Shown here: piece by piece, positions 1 through 8,021 of the stretch | Layout: each line of letters starts with the position of its first letter | Position numbering within the stretch: position 1 is the stretch's first letter | Source: Streptomyces hokutonensis | GTDB taxonomy: Bacteria > Actinomycetota > Actinomycetes > Streptomycetales > Streptomycetaceae | Reading direction: 5' to 3' | DNA length: 64,000 nucleotides | Assembly (NCBI RefSeq): GCF_000376565.1 | Contig: NZ_BARG01000079.1 | Coordinates: forward strand, 47,765-111,764 | The notes under the pieces: generated by a model | Told to the model about the DNA's origin: nothing | What the model saw: the letters and a program-made list of their open reading frames with translations, nothing else | Databases searched by the model: none | Program-made: the position numbers and the translations under genes

Positions 1-1292
1 TCGGCTGGGCCGAGCGCGGTGGCGGCCTCGCCGACGGCCACGGCAACTCGGTGCCCCGCTTCCACGTCACCTGGGGCACCGGACCGGCCGTGGTCGAGCC
101 CTTCGAGAAGCAGGTGCGGGCCGGGGTCGCGAGCGGCAAGGTGGTCTTCAGGTTCCGCCACCAGGTCAACGAGATCGTCCGCACCGGCGGCGCCGTGACC
201 GGAGTCCGCGGCTCGGTCCTCGAACCCAGCACCGCCCAGCGCGGCAAGGCCACCTCCCGCACCGTGGTGGGCGACTTCGAGCTCAAGGCCCCCGTCGTGA
301 TCGTCACTTCGGGCGGCATAGGCGCCAACCACGATCTCGTACGGCAGAACTGGCCGGCCCGGCTCGGCACCCCGCCCAAGAACATGATCACCGGCGTGCC
401 CGCCTACGTGGACGGCCGGATGCTGGGCATCACCGCGGCGGCGGGCGGCCGTATCGTCAACCCCGACCGGATGTGGCACTACACCGAGGGCCTCAAGAAC
501 TACGACCCGATCTGGCCCAACCACGGCATCCGCATCCTCCCGGGCCCGTCCTCGATGTGGTTCGACGCCAAGGGCAAACGGTTCTCCGCCCCCGACATGC
601 CGGGCTACGACACCCTCCACACTCTGGGCTCGATCACCGCGAGCGGCTACGACTACTCGTGGTTCGTCACCACCAGCAAGATCATCGCGAAGGAGTTCGC
701 GCTCTCCGGGTCCGAACAGAACCCCGACCTCACCAACAAGGACATCCTGATGCTGCTCTCGCGCATCTGGCAGACGCCGGAGCCGATCGAGAAGTTCAGG
801 AAGAACGGCGTCGACTTCGTCACCGCCTCCAGCCTCTCCGAACTCGTCCTCGGCATGAACAAGCTGACCGGCGACGGCCTGATCCAACTGGCCGATCTCC
901 AGCGGCAGATCGAGGCCCGGGACCGGGAGATCGACAACCCGTACTCGAAGGACGCCCAGGTGATGGGCATCCGCAACGCCCTTTCGTACACCGGCGATTC
1001 ACTCAGCCGCACCGCCGCGATCCACAAGATCCTGGACCCGGCCGCCGGACCCCTGATCGCCGTCCGCCTCAACATCCTCACCCGCAAGACCCTCGGCGGC
1101 CTCCAGACCGACCTCTCCGGTCGCGTCCTGGACGCCACCGGTGCGCCAATTCCCGGTCTTTACGCGGCCGGTGAGGTGTCCGGCTTCGGCGGCGGGGGAG
1201 TGCACGGCTACCGCTCGATGGAGGGCACCTTCCTCGGCGGCTGCCTGTTCTCCGGCCGCCAGGCGGGCCGCGCGGCGGCGGCAGCGATCTGA
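1..1292 (+). CDS. FAD-binding dehydrogenase, C-terminal part (5' end outside window)
   Basis: The frame is open from base 3, before the first internal GTG at 51, so the gene enters from the left; 429 residues are visible of a family usually about 550 long. The protein resembles the fumarate reductase/succinate dehydrogenase flavoprotein and 3-ketosteroid-dehydrogenase-like FAD-binding dehydrogenases. The C-terminal FAD-closing motif GLYAAGEVSGFGGGGVHGYR followed by SMEGTFLGGCLFSGRQAG is typical. The N-terminal dinucleotide-binding glycine motif must lie outside the window. It probably oxidises a CH-CH bond of an unknown substrate. It ends just before a strong hairpin that separates it from the convergent downstream gene. 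Confidence 0.85.
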   Translation, partial: GWAERGGGLADGHGNSVPRFHVTWGTGPAVVEPFEKQVRAGVASGKVVFRFRHQVNEIVRTGGAVTGVRGSVLEPSTAQRGKATSRTVVGDFELKAPVVIVTSGGIGANHDLVRQNWPARLGTPPKNMITGVPAYVDGRMLGITAAAGGRIVNPDRMWHYTEGLKNYDPIWPNHGIRILPGPSSMWFDAKGKRFSAPDMPGYDTLHTLGSITASGYDYSWFVTTSKIIAKEFALSGSEQNPDLTNKDILMLLSRIWQTPEPIEKFRKNGVDFVTASSLSELVLGMNKLTGDGLIQLADLQRQIEARDREIDNPYSKDAQVMGIRNALSYTGDSLSRTAAIHKILDPAAGPLIAVRLNILTRKTLGGLQTDLSGRVLDATGAPIPGLYAAGEVSGFGGGGVHGYRSMEGTFLGGCLFSGRQAGRAAAAAI

Positions 1293-1314
1293 GTCGCCGC
1301 GGCTGCTTGCCTCA

Positions 1315-1353
1315 TGTCGGCAACTCGGGCGCGTCGAACCCGAGTTGCCGACA
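1315..1353. terminator. Bidirectional terminator hairpin between convergent genes
   Basis: A perfect 15-bp inverted repeat (TGTCGGCAACTCGGG at 1315-1329, its complement at 1339-1353) encloses a 9-base loop. It sits between the stop of the flavoprotein gene at 1292 and the stop of the opposing gene at 1356, so it can end transcription from both sides. There is no T-run, as is usual in Streptomyces. Confidence 0.85.
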
Positions 1354-1355
1354 GA

Positions 1356-2012
1356 TCAGCCGAGGTAGAGCGGCAACTGTGCTGCCAATGAGCCGAGTTG
1401 GTGTGTCTCCGCCTCCGTCGGCGTACGCCGTCCGGTGCCGACGAGCAGCACGTCCCGGTCGGAGAAGGACGCGGGGAACGCGGCTCCGGCGATCCCCTCC
1501 AGCAACTCGCGTGCTCCGGCGAGTGTTTCGGCGGGCGGCCCCGCCGCGTCCGGGAGGTGTGCGACCAGGTCGAGGTGGTGCAGCGTCCACTCCAGGACGT
1601 ACGCGGAGAGATAGTCGCCCGCGGTGAGCACCTGGTCCTGTGTGCTCACCCGCAGACCGGGGTCGGCGAGCCGGGCGGCGCGGCCGGCGGCCGAACCGAC
1701 GTCGTCCAGATGGAACTTGAGCAGCCCGGGCTCCTCGTACGCGGCGGCCAGCCGGACGATCAGCGCGTCGAGCGGGTCGTCACCGGTGGGCGCCGTGCGG
1801 GTGACCGCCCAGTAGGTCACCGCGTCGCGGGTCGGTTCCGTGTCGGCGGGTGTCACCAGGGTGATCAGCACGTCCTGGGCGTCGATGACCAGATGACAGA
1901 CCAGGTCCCGCACCAGCCACCCGGCACACCCCGAAGGCCGCGCGAAATCGGCGTCCTCGAGGTCGGCGACCGCCGCGAGCAGAGCTGTCCAGGAGCGTGA
2001 GAAGAGATCCAC
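1356..2012 (-). CDS. Maleylpyruvate isomerase N-terminal (DinB-like) domain protein
   Basis: A 218-residue protein of the mycothiol-dependent maleylpyruvate isomerase/DinB-like four-helix fold (TIGR03083-type). It begins with an SRSWTALLAAVADLEDADF helix, then SGCAGWLVRDLVCHLVIDAQD, whose W-x-V-x-D-L-x-x-H pattern carries the first metal-ligand His of the family. The later segment VLEWTLHHLDLV supplies a second HH pair. Family members are thiol-dependent isomerases or S-transferases using mycothiol. No substrate can be named here. It is convergent with the flavoprotein gene and stands alone; the regulator to its right runs the same way about 30 bp upstream. Confidence 0.75.
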   Translation of the reverse strand: MDLFSRSWTALLAAVADLEDADFARPSGCAGWLVRDLVCHLVIDAQDVLITLVTPADTEPTRDAVTYWAVTRTAPTGDDPLDALIVRLAAAYEEPGLLKFHLDDVGSAAGRAARLADPGLRVSTQDQVLTAGDYLSAYVLEWTLHHLDLVAHLPDAAGPPAETLAGARELLEGIAGAAFPASFSDRDVLLVGTGRRTPTEAETHQLGSLAAQLPLYLG

Positions 2013-2044
2013 CTCGGCACGCTACGGCGCCCGGGCGGACAGTG

Positions 2045-2770
2045 TCACGTGATCCGGCGGTGGATGTCCGCCAGCAGGTTCCGCATCGCCATCCGGAAGA
2101 TCTCCTCCTGGTGACCGCCGAGGAACGTGGTGTGCCCGAACACCTCCAGCGCGACCAGACCGTGCAGATGTCCCCACGCGCTCATCAGGAGGGCGGTCGC
2201 GGGCGGCGGCAGATGTCCCTCGCCGTAGTGCGGAAGCTGTTCCACATAGGCCCGCAGTGCCGGCGAGAGTTCGGGGATGTCGGCCGCGGCGAGCTGCTCC
2301 GGGGTGAACTCCTCGAACAGCTCGCGCTCGAAGATCACGCTCATCCGCCGCGTGGCCTGGGTCGTCGGACCGTCGGCCGGTGCCGCGTAGTCCCTCAGCG
2401 GTGTGCCGTAGAGGAGTTGGAACTGCTCGGGGTGGGCGATGCTCCACCGCCGGTAGCCCTCGGCCGCCCGCACGAGGCGCGGTAGGTCCGGGTCGTCCGC
2501 AGGGGTCTCGACTGCGGTCCCCACGGCGTCGGCCAGGTCGTCGTAGGCCTTGGTGACGAGCACCGTGATGAGGGCGTCCCGGCTCGGGAAGTAGTGGTAG
2601 AGCGCCTGCACGGTCATGCCGAGGCTGCGGGCGACCGCGCGCAGGGAGAGGGCCGCGGGGCCGTGTTCGGTGAGGTGGCGCTCGGCGGCCTCCACGATCT
2701 CCTGGGTGGCGGCGGCCCGGCGTCGCTCGCGCAGGGACGGAAGGGCGGTCGTGGCTTCTTCGGCAGGCAT
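2045..2770 (-). CDS. TetR/AcrR family regulator of the adjacent MMPL exporter
   Basis: A 241-residue TetR regulator. The N-terminal helix-turn-helix (about residues 20-60) shows SLRAVARSLGMTVQALYHYFPSR, the classic recognition helix with YHYF. The C-terminal part resembles the WHG/TetR_C_33 ligand-binding domain. I chose the ATG at 2770 (MPAEEATT) because an upstream in-frame start at 2941 would run through the divergent promoter region. It is divergent from the MMPL exporter gene, the usual arrangement for a local repressor that responds to the exported compound. Confidence 0.85.
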   Translation of the reverse strand: MPAEEATTALPSLRERRRAAATQEIVEAAERHLTEHGPAALSLRAVARSLGMTVQALYHYFPSRDALITVLVTKAYDDLADAVGTAVETPADDPDLPRLVRAAEGYRRWSIAHPEQFQLLYGTPLRDYAAPADGPTTQATRRMSVIFERELFEEFTPEQLAAADIPELSPALRAYVEQLPHYGEGHLPPPATALLMSAWGHLHGLVALEVFGHTTFLGGHQEEIFRMAMRNLLADIHRRIT

Positions 2771-2821
2771 GCGGCGACCGTACGACGACAACTCGCGCCG
2801 GGGAACACGAAGTTGCGAGGT

Positions 2822-2862
2822 GTGAGGAAAATCTAACACTGCCAAATCTTCTTGCTCCTCAC
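2822..2862. promoter_or_regulatory. Divergent promoter/operator region of tetR and MMPL gene
   Basis: This is the only AT-richer stretch between the divergent regulator and exporter genes. It holds a spaced inverted repeat, GTGAGGA (2822-2828) and TCCTCAC (2856-2862), around a repeated AAATCT element. It is a plausible operator for the TetR protein. The assignment rests on position and symmetry only. Confidence 0.4.
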
Positions 2863-2953
2863 TAGCGTCGTGCGCGGCGACGAAGAGTGCCCATTGGTCA
2901 ACTCTGGCTGTTTCGCGCCTTTTTCGACGTACGCACATCAAAGGAGAACGGGC

Positions 2954-5179
2954 GTGTTTGAACGCATAGCCGAGCTGGTGATCCGCCGGTCACGGCTGGT
3001 ACTCGTCGTCGCCGTCGTGGCCGTGGCCCTCATGGGGGTCCTGGGCGCCGGCGCGTTCGGCAAACTGCTGGGAGGCGGCTACGACGACCCGTCCTCCGCG
3101 TCCTCCCGGGCCGCGAAGGTCATCGACCGGAAGTTCGGCGGGGAGACGAACCTGGTCCTGCTGGTCGGCGCGACCGAAGGCCGCGTGGACGGGACGCCGG
3201 CGGAGCAGAGCGGCCGGGCCCTGGTGGCCAAGCTCAAGAAGGAACAGCACCTGGAGAACGTGATCTCGTTCTGGGACACGTCCAGCCCCGACCTCAGATC
3301 CAGGGACGGCCGCGAAGCCGTGGTGCTCGCCCATGTGAAGGGCAACGACACCGAACGCGACGAGAACGCGAAGAGCGTCATCGACGCCTATGCCGGACCG
3401 TTCGAGAACACCCTCACCGTCCGGGCGGGCGGCGGTGCCGCCGTGACCAGCGAGATGGGCACCCAGTCGGCCAAGGACCTCGTCCTGGCCGAGTCCATCG
3501 CCGTACCCCTCACCCTCGTACTCCTGCTGCTCGTCTTCGGCAGCGCGGTCGCCGCCCTGCTGCCGCTGGCGATCGGCACCATCGCCATCGCGGGCACGTT
3601 CGCGGAGCTGTTCCTCCTCGGCAGTGTCACCGACGTCTCCGTCTTCGCGGTCAACCTGACCACCGCACTGGGCCTCGGCCTCGGCATCGACTACGCGCTG
3701 CTGATGGTCAGCCGGTTCCGGGAACAGCTCGCGACCGGGGCGAGCGTGGACGACGCCGTACGGCGGACCGTGAGCACCGCGGGCCGTACCGTCGCGTTCT
3801 CCGCCGCGACCGTCGCGGCGGCGCTCGCGGCCCTGCTGGTGTTCCCGCAGTACTTCCTGCGCTCCTTCGGATACGCCGGGGTCGGTGTCGTCGTCATCGC
3901 GGCCGTCAGCACCCTGTTCGTCATGCCGGCCCTGTTCGTCGTCCTCGGCCACCGCGTCAACGGCGGACGGCTGCCGTGGGCGAACCGTGCCCGCTCCGAC
4001 AGCCGGACGCCCCTGTGGGGACGGCTGGCCCGCACCGTCATGCGGCGGCCCGCGCTCACCGCGCTGCCCGTCCTCGCGGTCCTGCTGCTCGCGGCGAGCC
4101 CGCTGCTGGGCATCACCTTCGGCACCCCGGACGAACGCGTACTGCCCGAGGACGCCGCGAGCCGCCAGGTCTCCGCCGTACTCCGGGAGAAGTTCAACGG
4201 CAGCGACGACGCGGCCCTCCACGTCGTCATCGACTCACCCGTCAACAAGAGCTCGCTCGGGGTGTACGCGACCCAGCTGTCAGGACTCAAGGGCGTCGTC
4301 CGCGTCGAGACCAGCGCCGGTACCTACGCCGAGGGACAGCCGACCGCGAACGACCCCGGCAACCCCGCCCTCGGCCGCCCCGACGCACAGCAGATCAACG
4401 TGGTGAGCACCCTGACACCGAAGTCCGACGCGGCCCAGAGCCTGGTCCGGGAGGTGCGGGCGGCCGCCGTGCCCGTCGGAACACAGCCTCTGGTGGGCGG
4501 AGTCGACGCCGTACTGGTCGACTCCAAGCACTCCGTCGGCAGCCGGCTCCCGCTCGCCGTGGCCCTGGTCGCCCTCACCACCTTCCTCCTGCTCTTCCTC
4601 TTCACCGGCAGCGTCGTACAGCCGCTGCGCGCACTGCTCCTCAACATGATCAGCCTGGGTGCCACCCTCGGCGTCATGACCTGGATCTTCCAGAACGGCC
4701 ACTTCTCCTCCGTGCTCGGCTTCACGGCACAGCCGATGGACGTCTCCATGACCGTGCTGATGTTCTGCATCGCCTTCGGCCTCTCCATGGACTACGAGGT
4801 CTTCGTCACCAGCCGGATCAAGGAACTCCACGACCGGGGCGCGGACAACGAGTCCGCCGTGACCAACGGCCTCGGACACACCGGGCGCATCGTGACCGCG
4901 GCGGCCTGTCTGCTCGCGGTGAGCTTCTTCGCCTTCGGCACGGCGAAGCTCGGCTTCATGCAACTGTTCGGCCTGGGCAGCGGACTGGCCATCCTCATCG
5001 ACGCCGTCGCCGTACGCGGTGTCCTCGTCCCCGCCGCGATGCGACTGCTCGGCCGCTCGGCCTGGTACGCGCCCGGTTTCCTGCGCCGCTTCCACGCACG
5101 GTTCGGCCTCAGCGAAGGCGGCAGCGCCCCGGCAGCCGCACTCGATCCGCTTGTGAAGGGCGCATCCGAAGTGCATTAG
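2954..5179 (+). CDS. MMPL family transporter
   Basis: A 741-residue RND-superfamily exporter of the MMPL class, which moves lipids, lipopeptides or drugs across the membrane using proton motive force. It has the two-fold architecture: a first membrane helix (about 16-37), a periplasmic domain, and two blocks of five to six helices (about 170-370 and 510-710). The MMPL-type GLGLGIDYALLMVSRFRE and GLSMDYEVFVTSRIKE motifs in the fourth helix of each half carry the conserved Asp-Tyr pair. The start is GTG at 2954 because AAGGAGAA lies at 2941-2948; earlier starts run into the promoter. The neighbouring divergent TetR protein probably represses it. Confidence 0.9.
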   Translation: MFERIAELVIRRSRLVLVVAVVAVALMGVLGAGAFGKLLGGGYDDPSSASSRAAKVIDRKFGGETNLVLLVGATEGRVDGTPAEQSGRALVAKLKKEQHLENVISFWDTSSPDLRSRDGREAVVLAHVKGNDTERDENAKSVIDAYAGPFENTLTVRAGGGAAVTSEMGTQSAKDLVLAESIAVPLTLVLLLLVFGSAVAALLPLAIGTIAIAGTFAELFLLGSVTDVSVFAVNLTTALGLGLGIDYALLMVSRFREQLATGASVDDAVRRTVSTAGRTVAFSAATVAAALAALLVFPQYFLRSFGYAGVGVVVIAAVSTLFVMPALFVVLGHRVNGGRLPWANRARSDSRTPLWGRLARTVMRRPALTALPVLAVLLLAASPLLGITFGTPDERVLPEDAASRQVSAVLREKFNGSDDAALHVVIDSPVNKSSLGVYATQLSGLKGVVRVETSAGTYAEGQPTANDPGNPALGRPDAQQINVVSTLTPKSDAAQSLVREVRAAAVPVGTQPLVGGVDAVLVDSKHSVGSRLPLAVALVALTTFLLLFLFTGSVVQPLRALLLNMISLGATLGVMTWIFQNGHFSSVLGFTAQPMDVSMTVLMFCIAFGLSMDYEVFVTSRIKELHDRGADNESAVTNGLGHTGRIVTAAACLLAVSFFAFGTAKLGFMQLFGLGSGLAILIDAVAVRGVLVPAAMRLLGRSAWYAPGFLRRFHARFGLSEGGSAPAAALDPLVKGASEVH

Positions 5180-5204
5180 GGCTAAGATGATTACAGCTAA
5201 TGCA
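5172..5204. promoter_or_regulatory. Palindromic operator and promoter of the MarR/oxidoreductase operon
   Basis: An 8-bp inverted repeat, TGCATTAG at 5172-5179 and CTAATGCA at 5197-5204, flanks a TAAGAT -10-like hexamer at 5183-5188. The left arm overlaps the stop codon of the MMPL gene. Symmetric sites of this size upstream of a marR gene are typical of autoregulation, so this is probably where the downstream MarR protein binds. Confidence 0.55.
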
Positions 5205-5228
5205 TTTCGGCCCGGAAGGAGCCCGCCC

Positions 5229-5696
5229 GTGGACCTGCGACAGCTGTTCGACGACCTGGTGCGTTTCGAGACGGACCTGTGGAACGGGATCGACGCCCGG
5301 CTCCGCCAGGACTGCGGCGTGACCCTGGGCAGCCTGAACGTGCTGCTCGTCGTCGAACGCGCGGGCTCCTGCCGGGTCAACGACATCGCCGCCGCCCTCT
5401 CCATCACGGTCGGCGGCGCGAGCCAGGCCGTCGACCGGCTGGAGAAGGCGGGCCACTGCGCACGACGGCCGCACCGCACCGACCGCCGCTCCTCGATCGT
5501 CGAACTGACGGCGGCCGGGCGGGACTTGGTGAACGAGGCCGGTCCCGTCTTCGACCGTGAGCTCGCGACCTGGCTGGCCCGTCCGCTCCCGGACACGGCA
5601 CTCGGCCACCTCGCGAGCACGCTCGCCGTGCTCCGTGCCGCCAACCCGCGCACCCCGGACCCCGGGCCAACACCCCTGACGAAGGAGACCAGATGA
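5229..5696 (+). CDS. MarR family transcriptional regulator
   Basis: A 155-residue winged-helix regulator of the MarR family. The recognition helix region reads RVNDIAAALSITVGGASQAV and the wing is RRPHRTDRRSSIVELTAAG (about residues 60-105). The start is GTG at 5229 with GGAAGGAG eight bases upstream; an in-frame ATG at 5187 would lie inside the operator. The stop overlaps the ATG of the oxidoreductase gene (ATGA), so the two are translationally coupled. It probably senses an electrophile or quinone and controls its own operon. Confidence 0.9.
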   Translation: MDLRQLFDDLVRFETDLWNGIDARLRQDCGVTLGSLNVLLVVERAGSCRVNDIAAALSITVGGASQAVDRLEKAGHCARRPHRTDRRSSIVELTAAGRDLVNEAGPVFDRELATWLARPLPDTALGHLASTLAVLRAANPRTPDPGPTPLTKETR

Positions 5697-6625
5697 GCCC
5701 CGCGCAAGCACGAGCAGTCCGCTTCGACCGGTACGGCGACCGTGACGTCCTGCACGTCACCGAGGTGCCGATGCCCACCCCCGCCGCCGGAGAAGTCCTC
5801 GTCGAGGTCCGGGCGGCCGGCGTCAACCCCGGTGAGGCCGCGATCCGTTCGGGCGTCATGCACGAGCGGTTCCCCGCCACCTTCCCGTCCGGCCAGGGCA
5901 GCGACCTCGCCGGAATCGTCACCGCGCTCGGCGAGGGCGTCACCGACTTCGGTATCGGCGACGAGGTCCTCGGCTTCTCCTGGCAGCGCTCCAGCCACGC
6001 CACCCACGTCGTCGTACCGGTGACCCAACTGATCCCCAAGCCGGCCGCCCTGAGCTGGGAAGTGGCCGGCTCCCTCTACGTCGTCGGCTGCACCGCGTGG
6101 GCCGCCGTCGACGCGGTGGCCCCCAAGCCCGGGGAGACCGTCGCCGTCTCGGCCGCCGCCGGGGGAGTGGGCACCGTCACGGTCCAACTCCTCGCCGTAC
6201 ACGGCGCGCACGTCCTCGGCATCGCCTCACCCGCCAACGCCGAATGGCTCACCGCCCACGGCGCGACCCCGGTCCCGTACGGCGACGGACTCGCCGGGGC
6301 CCTCACCGCGGCGGCACCCGGCGGGATCGACGCGTTCATCGACCTGTTCGGACCCGACTACGTCCAACTCGCCGTCGATCTCGGCATCCCCCGGGACCGG
6401 GTCGAGACGATCATCTCGTTCCAGAAGGCGCAGGAACTCGGTACCAAGAGCGCGGGCAGTGAAGGCGCTTCCACCCGCGAGGTCCTCACCGAAATGGCCG
6501 ACCATGTCGCCGCCGGCCGTATCGAGATCCCCGTCGCGGCCACTTATCCGCTCGACCGCGTCCGCGACGCGTACGCCGAACTCGAACAGCGCCACACGCG
6601 CGGAAAGATCGTCCTTATCCCCTGA
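5693..6625 (+). CDS. NADP-dependent quinone oxidoreductase-like medium-chain dehydrogenase
   Basis: A 310-residue zinc-independent medium-chain dehydrogenase/reductase of the quinone oxidoreductase group. It has the GroES-like N-terminal domain (GEVLVEVRAAGVNPGEAAIR) and a Rossmann domain with AAAGGVGTVTVQL, the AxxGGVG NADPH-binding pattern. The cysteines that bind zinc in true alcohol dehydrogenases are absent. These enzymes reduce quinones or enones with NADPH. It is coupled to the preceding marR gene by ATGA overlap, which suggests induction by its own electrophilic substrate. Confidence 0.85.
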   Translation: MSPAQARAVRFDRYGDRDVLHVTEVPMPTPAAGEVLVEVRAAGVNPGEAAIRSGVMHERFPATFPSGQGSDLAGIVTALGEGVTDFGIGDEVLGFSWQRSSHATHVVVPVTQLIPKPAALSWEVAGSLYVVGCTAWAAVDAVAPKPGETVAVSAAAGGVGTVTVQLLAVHGAHVLGIASPANAEWLTAHGATPVPYGDGLAGALTAAAPGGIDAFIDLFGPDYVQLAVDLGIPRDRVETIISFQKAQELGTKSAGSEGASTREVLTEMADHVAAGRIEIPVAATYPLDRVRDAYAELEQRHTRGKIVLIP

Positions 6626-6643
6626 ACTGCCTCTGAACCAACG

Positions 6644-7606
6644 TCACTTGCTCTCGCGGAGGGCCGACGTGGTCTTCCCGGTGCGTTCGCGCAGCAGCAC
6701 GCGCAGGGTGTTGGGGTGCTCGTAGCCAACCCTCCTGGAGATGGTCTCCAGGGAGAGGTCGGTGGTCCGCAGCAGGTGGGAGGCGCGTTCGATCCGCAGG
6801 TCCTGGACGAACCGGATCGGCGACGTCCCGACGGTGCGCCGTACGGCACGCTGCAGGGTCCGCTCGCTGACGCCGATGGCCCTGGCCGCGTCGGGGATGC
6901 CGAAGGGCTCGGCCAGATGCTCACGGGTCCAGAGTTCGAAGGCCGCGACCGTGGGATCGCTCTGGGCCAGCGCGTTGGGAATCGTGTACGCGGCCTGCGA
7001 AGGGCGTTCGTCGACCACGAGATAGCGGGCGACCAGGTCGGCGAGCGCGGGGCTGGCCGCCCGGACGATCGCCAGCGCGAGATCGACGTGTCCGAAGGCC
7101 GCGCCGGCGGTGATGACGCCCTCGCAGCTGATGACCATCCGGCTGTGATCCAGCTCGACCTTGGGATACCTGTCCCGGAACGCGGGCGACAGCGACCAGG
7201 ACGTCGTGGCCCGCAGGCCGTCAAGCACCCCGGCCTCCGCCAGCAGGAAGGTACCCGCGCATGCCGAGGCGATGGTCGTTCCTCGTGCGCGGGTTCGCGT
7301 GATCAAGTCCCGGACGGGCCGGGACACTTCGCCGCCCACATGGTCGAGCAGCGCCGAGGGATCGCTCTCCCCGAGCGCGGGTACGACCAGGAGGTCCGCC
7401 GTGTCGGCCAGTTCAAGCGGCTCGGGAGCCACGAGGAGTCCCGCCCTGGTCCGCACCTTCGGGCCGGGGCCGACCAGGGTGACGTCCCAGGTGGGCGACG
7501 ACTCGTGGAGCTGCCCGCCCAGCGCGTTGGCGTTGTTCAGCACGTCCAGGACGGCCGAGAGCCCCGAGTCGAACACCCCGTCGTAGACGACGACCGCTAG
7601 CTTCAT
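6644..7606 (-). CDS. GlxA-type AraC family regulator with DJ-1/PfpI domain
   Basis: A 320-residue regulator with an N-terminal DJ-1/PfpI-like domain (about 1-180) and two AraC helix-turn-helix units at the C-terminus (about 225-315). The Cys of the DJ-1 nucleophile elbow is seen in TTIASACAGTFLLAEAGVL. The first HTH reads IPDAARAIGVSERTLQRAVR and the second LSLETISRRVGYEHPNTLR. The start at 7606 (MKLAVVVYDG) is where the conserved domain begins; the open frame continues upstream into the divergent promoter. It probably controls the divergent monooxygenase gene or itself. Confidence 0.88.
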   Translation of the reverse strand: MKLAVVVYDGVFDSGLSAVLDVLNNANALGGQLHESSPTWDVTLVGPGPKVRTRAGLLVAPEPLELADTADLLVVPALGESDPSALLDHVGGEVSRPVRDLITRTRARGTTIASACAGTFLLAEAGVLDGLRATTSWSLSPAFRDRYPKVELDHSRMVISCEGVITAGAAFGHVDLALAIVRAASPALADLVARYLVVDERPSQAAYTIPNALAQSDPTVAAFELWTREHLAEPFGIPDAARAIGVSERTLQRAVRRTVGTSPIRFVQDLRIERASHLLRTTDLSLETISRRVGYEHPNTLRVLLRERTGKTTSALRESK

Positions 7607-7645
7607 GGCGGGAACGCTATCAACCGTGTCGTTTCCGCCGCTGAT

Positions 7646-7660
7646 GTGATCACCGATCAC
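7646..7660. promoter_or_regulatory. Palindrome in the glxA-like/monooxygenase divergent promoter
   Basis: GTGAT (7646-7650) and ATCAC (7656-7660) form a 15-bp dyad in the 117-bp space between the divergent genes. It is a candidate regulator site. Only symmetry and position support it. Confidence 0.3.
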
Positions 7661-7723
7661 GGCCATAGGTTCGAGGCACGTCGGACATCCGACGCCCTGG
7701 ACGTCTGCACAAGGAGTGGTGAC

Positions 7724-8017
7724 ATGAAGGTCGGTCTGCTGGTACGCATCGAGGCCAAGCCCGAGCACGCCGACGAGGTGGAGGCACTGCTCCGCGGTGC
7801 CCAGGAACTCGCCGAACTGGAACAGGGCACGGTGACGTGGTTCGCGTTCCGCGAGAACGCCACCACCTTCGGCGTGTTCGACACCTTCGAGGACGAGCAG
7901 GGACGGCAGGCGCACCTGACGGGCCGGATCGCCGCCGCCCTGGGGGAGATCGCGGAGACGAAGCTCAGCGCGCCGCCGGTGATCGCCCCGGTCGACCTGC
8001 TGGGAGCGAAGGTCTGA
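7724..8017 (+). CDS. Antibiotic biosynthesis monooxygenase (ABM) domain protein
   Basis: A 97-residue ferredoxin-like dimeric alpha-beta-barrel protein of the ABM family. It starts MKVGLLVRIEAKPEHADEVE, followed by the conserved TWFAFREN strand and FEDEQGRQAHLTGRIAAAL helix. Some relatives are cofactor-independent quinone-forming monooxygenases and others are stress proteins of unknown role. ATG at 7724 is preceded by AAGGAG at 7711-7716. It is divergent from the GlxA-type regulator and convergent with enolase. Confidence 0.8.
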   Translation: MKVGLLVRIEAKPEHADEVEALLRGAQELAELEQGTVTWFAFRENATTFGVFDTFEDEQGRQAHLTGRIAAALGEIAETKLSAPPVIAPVDLLGAKV

Positions 8018-8021
8018 CGCG

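Noticed and set aside
4280..6211. A 643-codon minus-strand frame
   Set aside because: It crosses the MMPL, MarR and oxidoreductase genes in antisense and the real operator between them; composition is that of a shadow.
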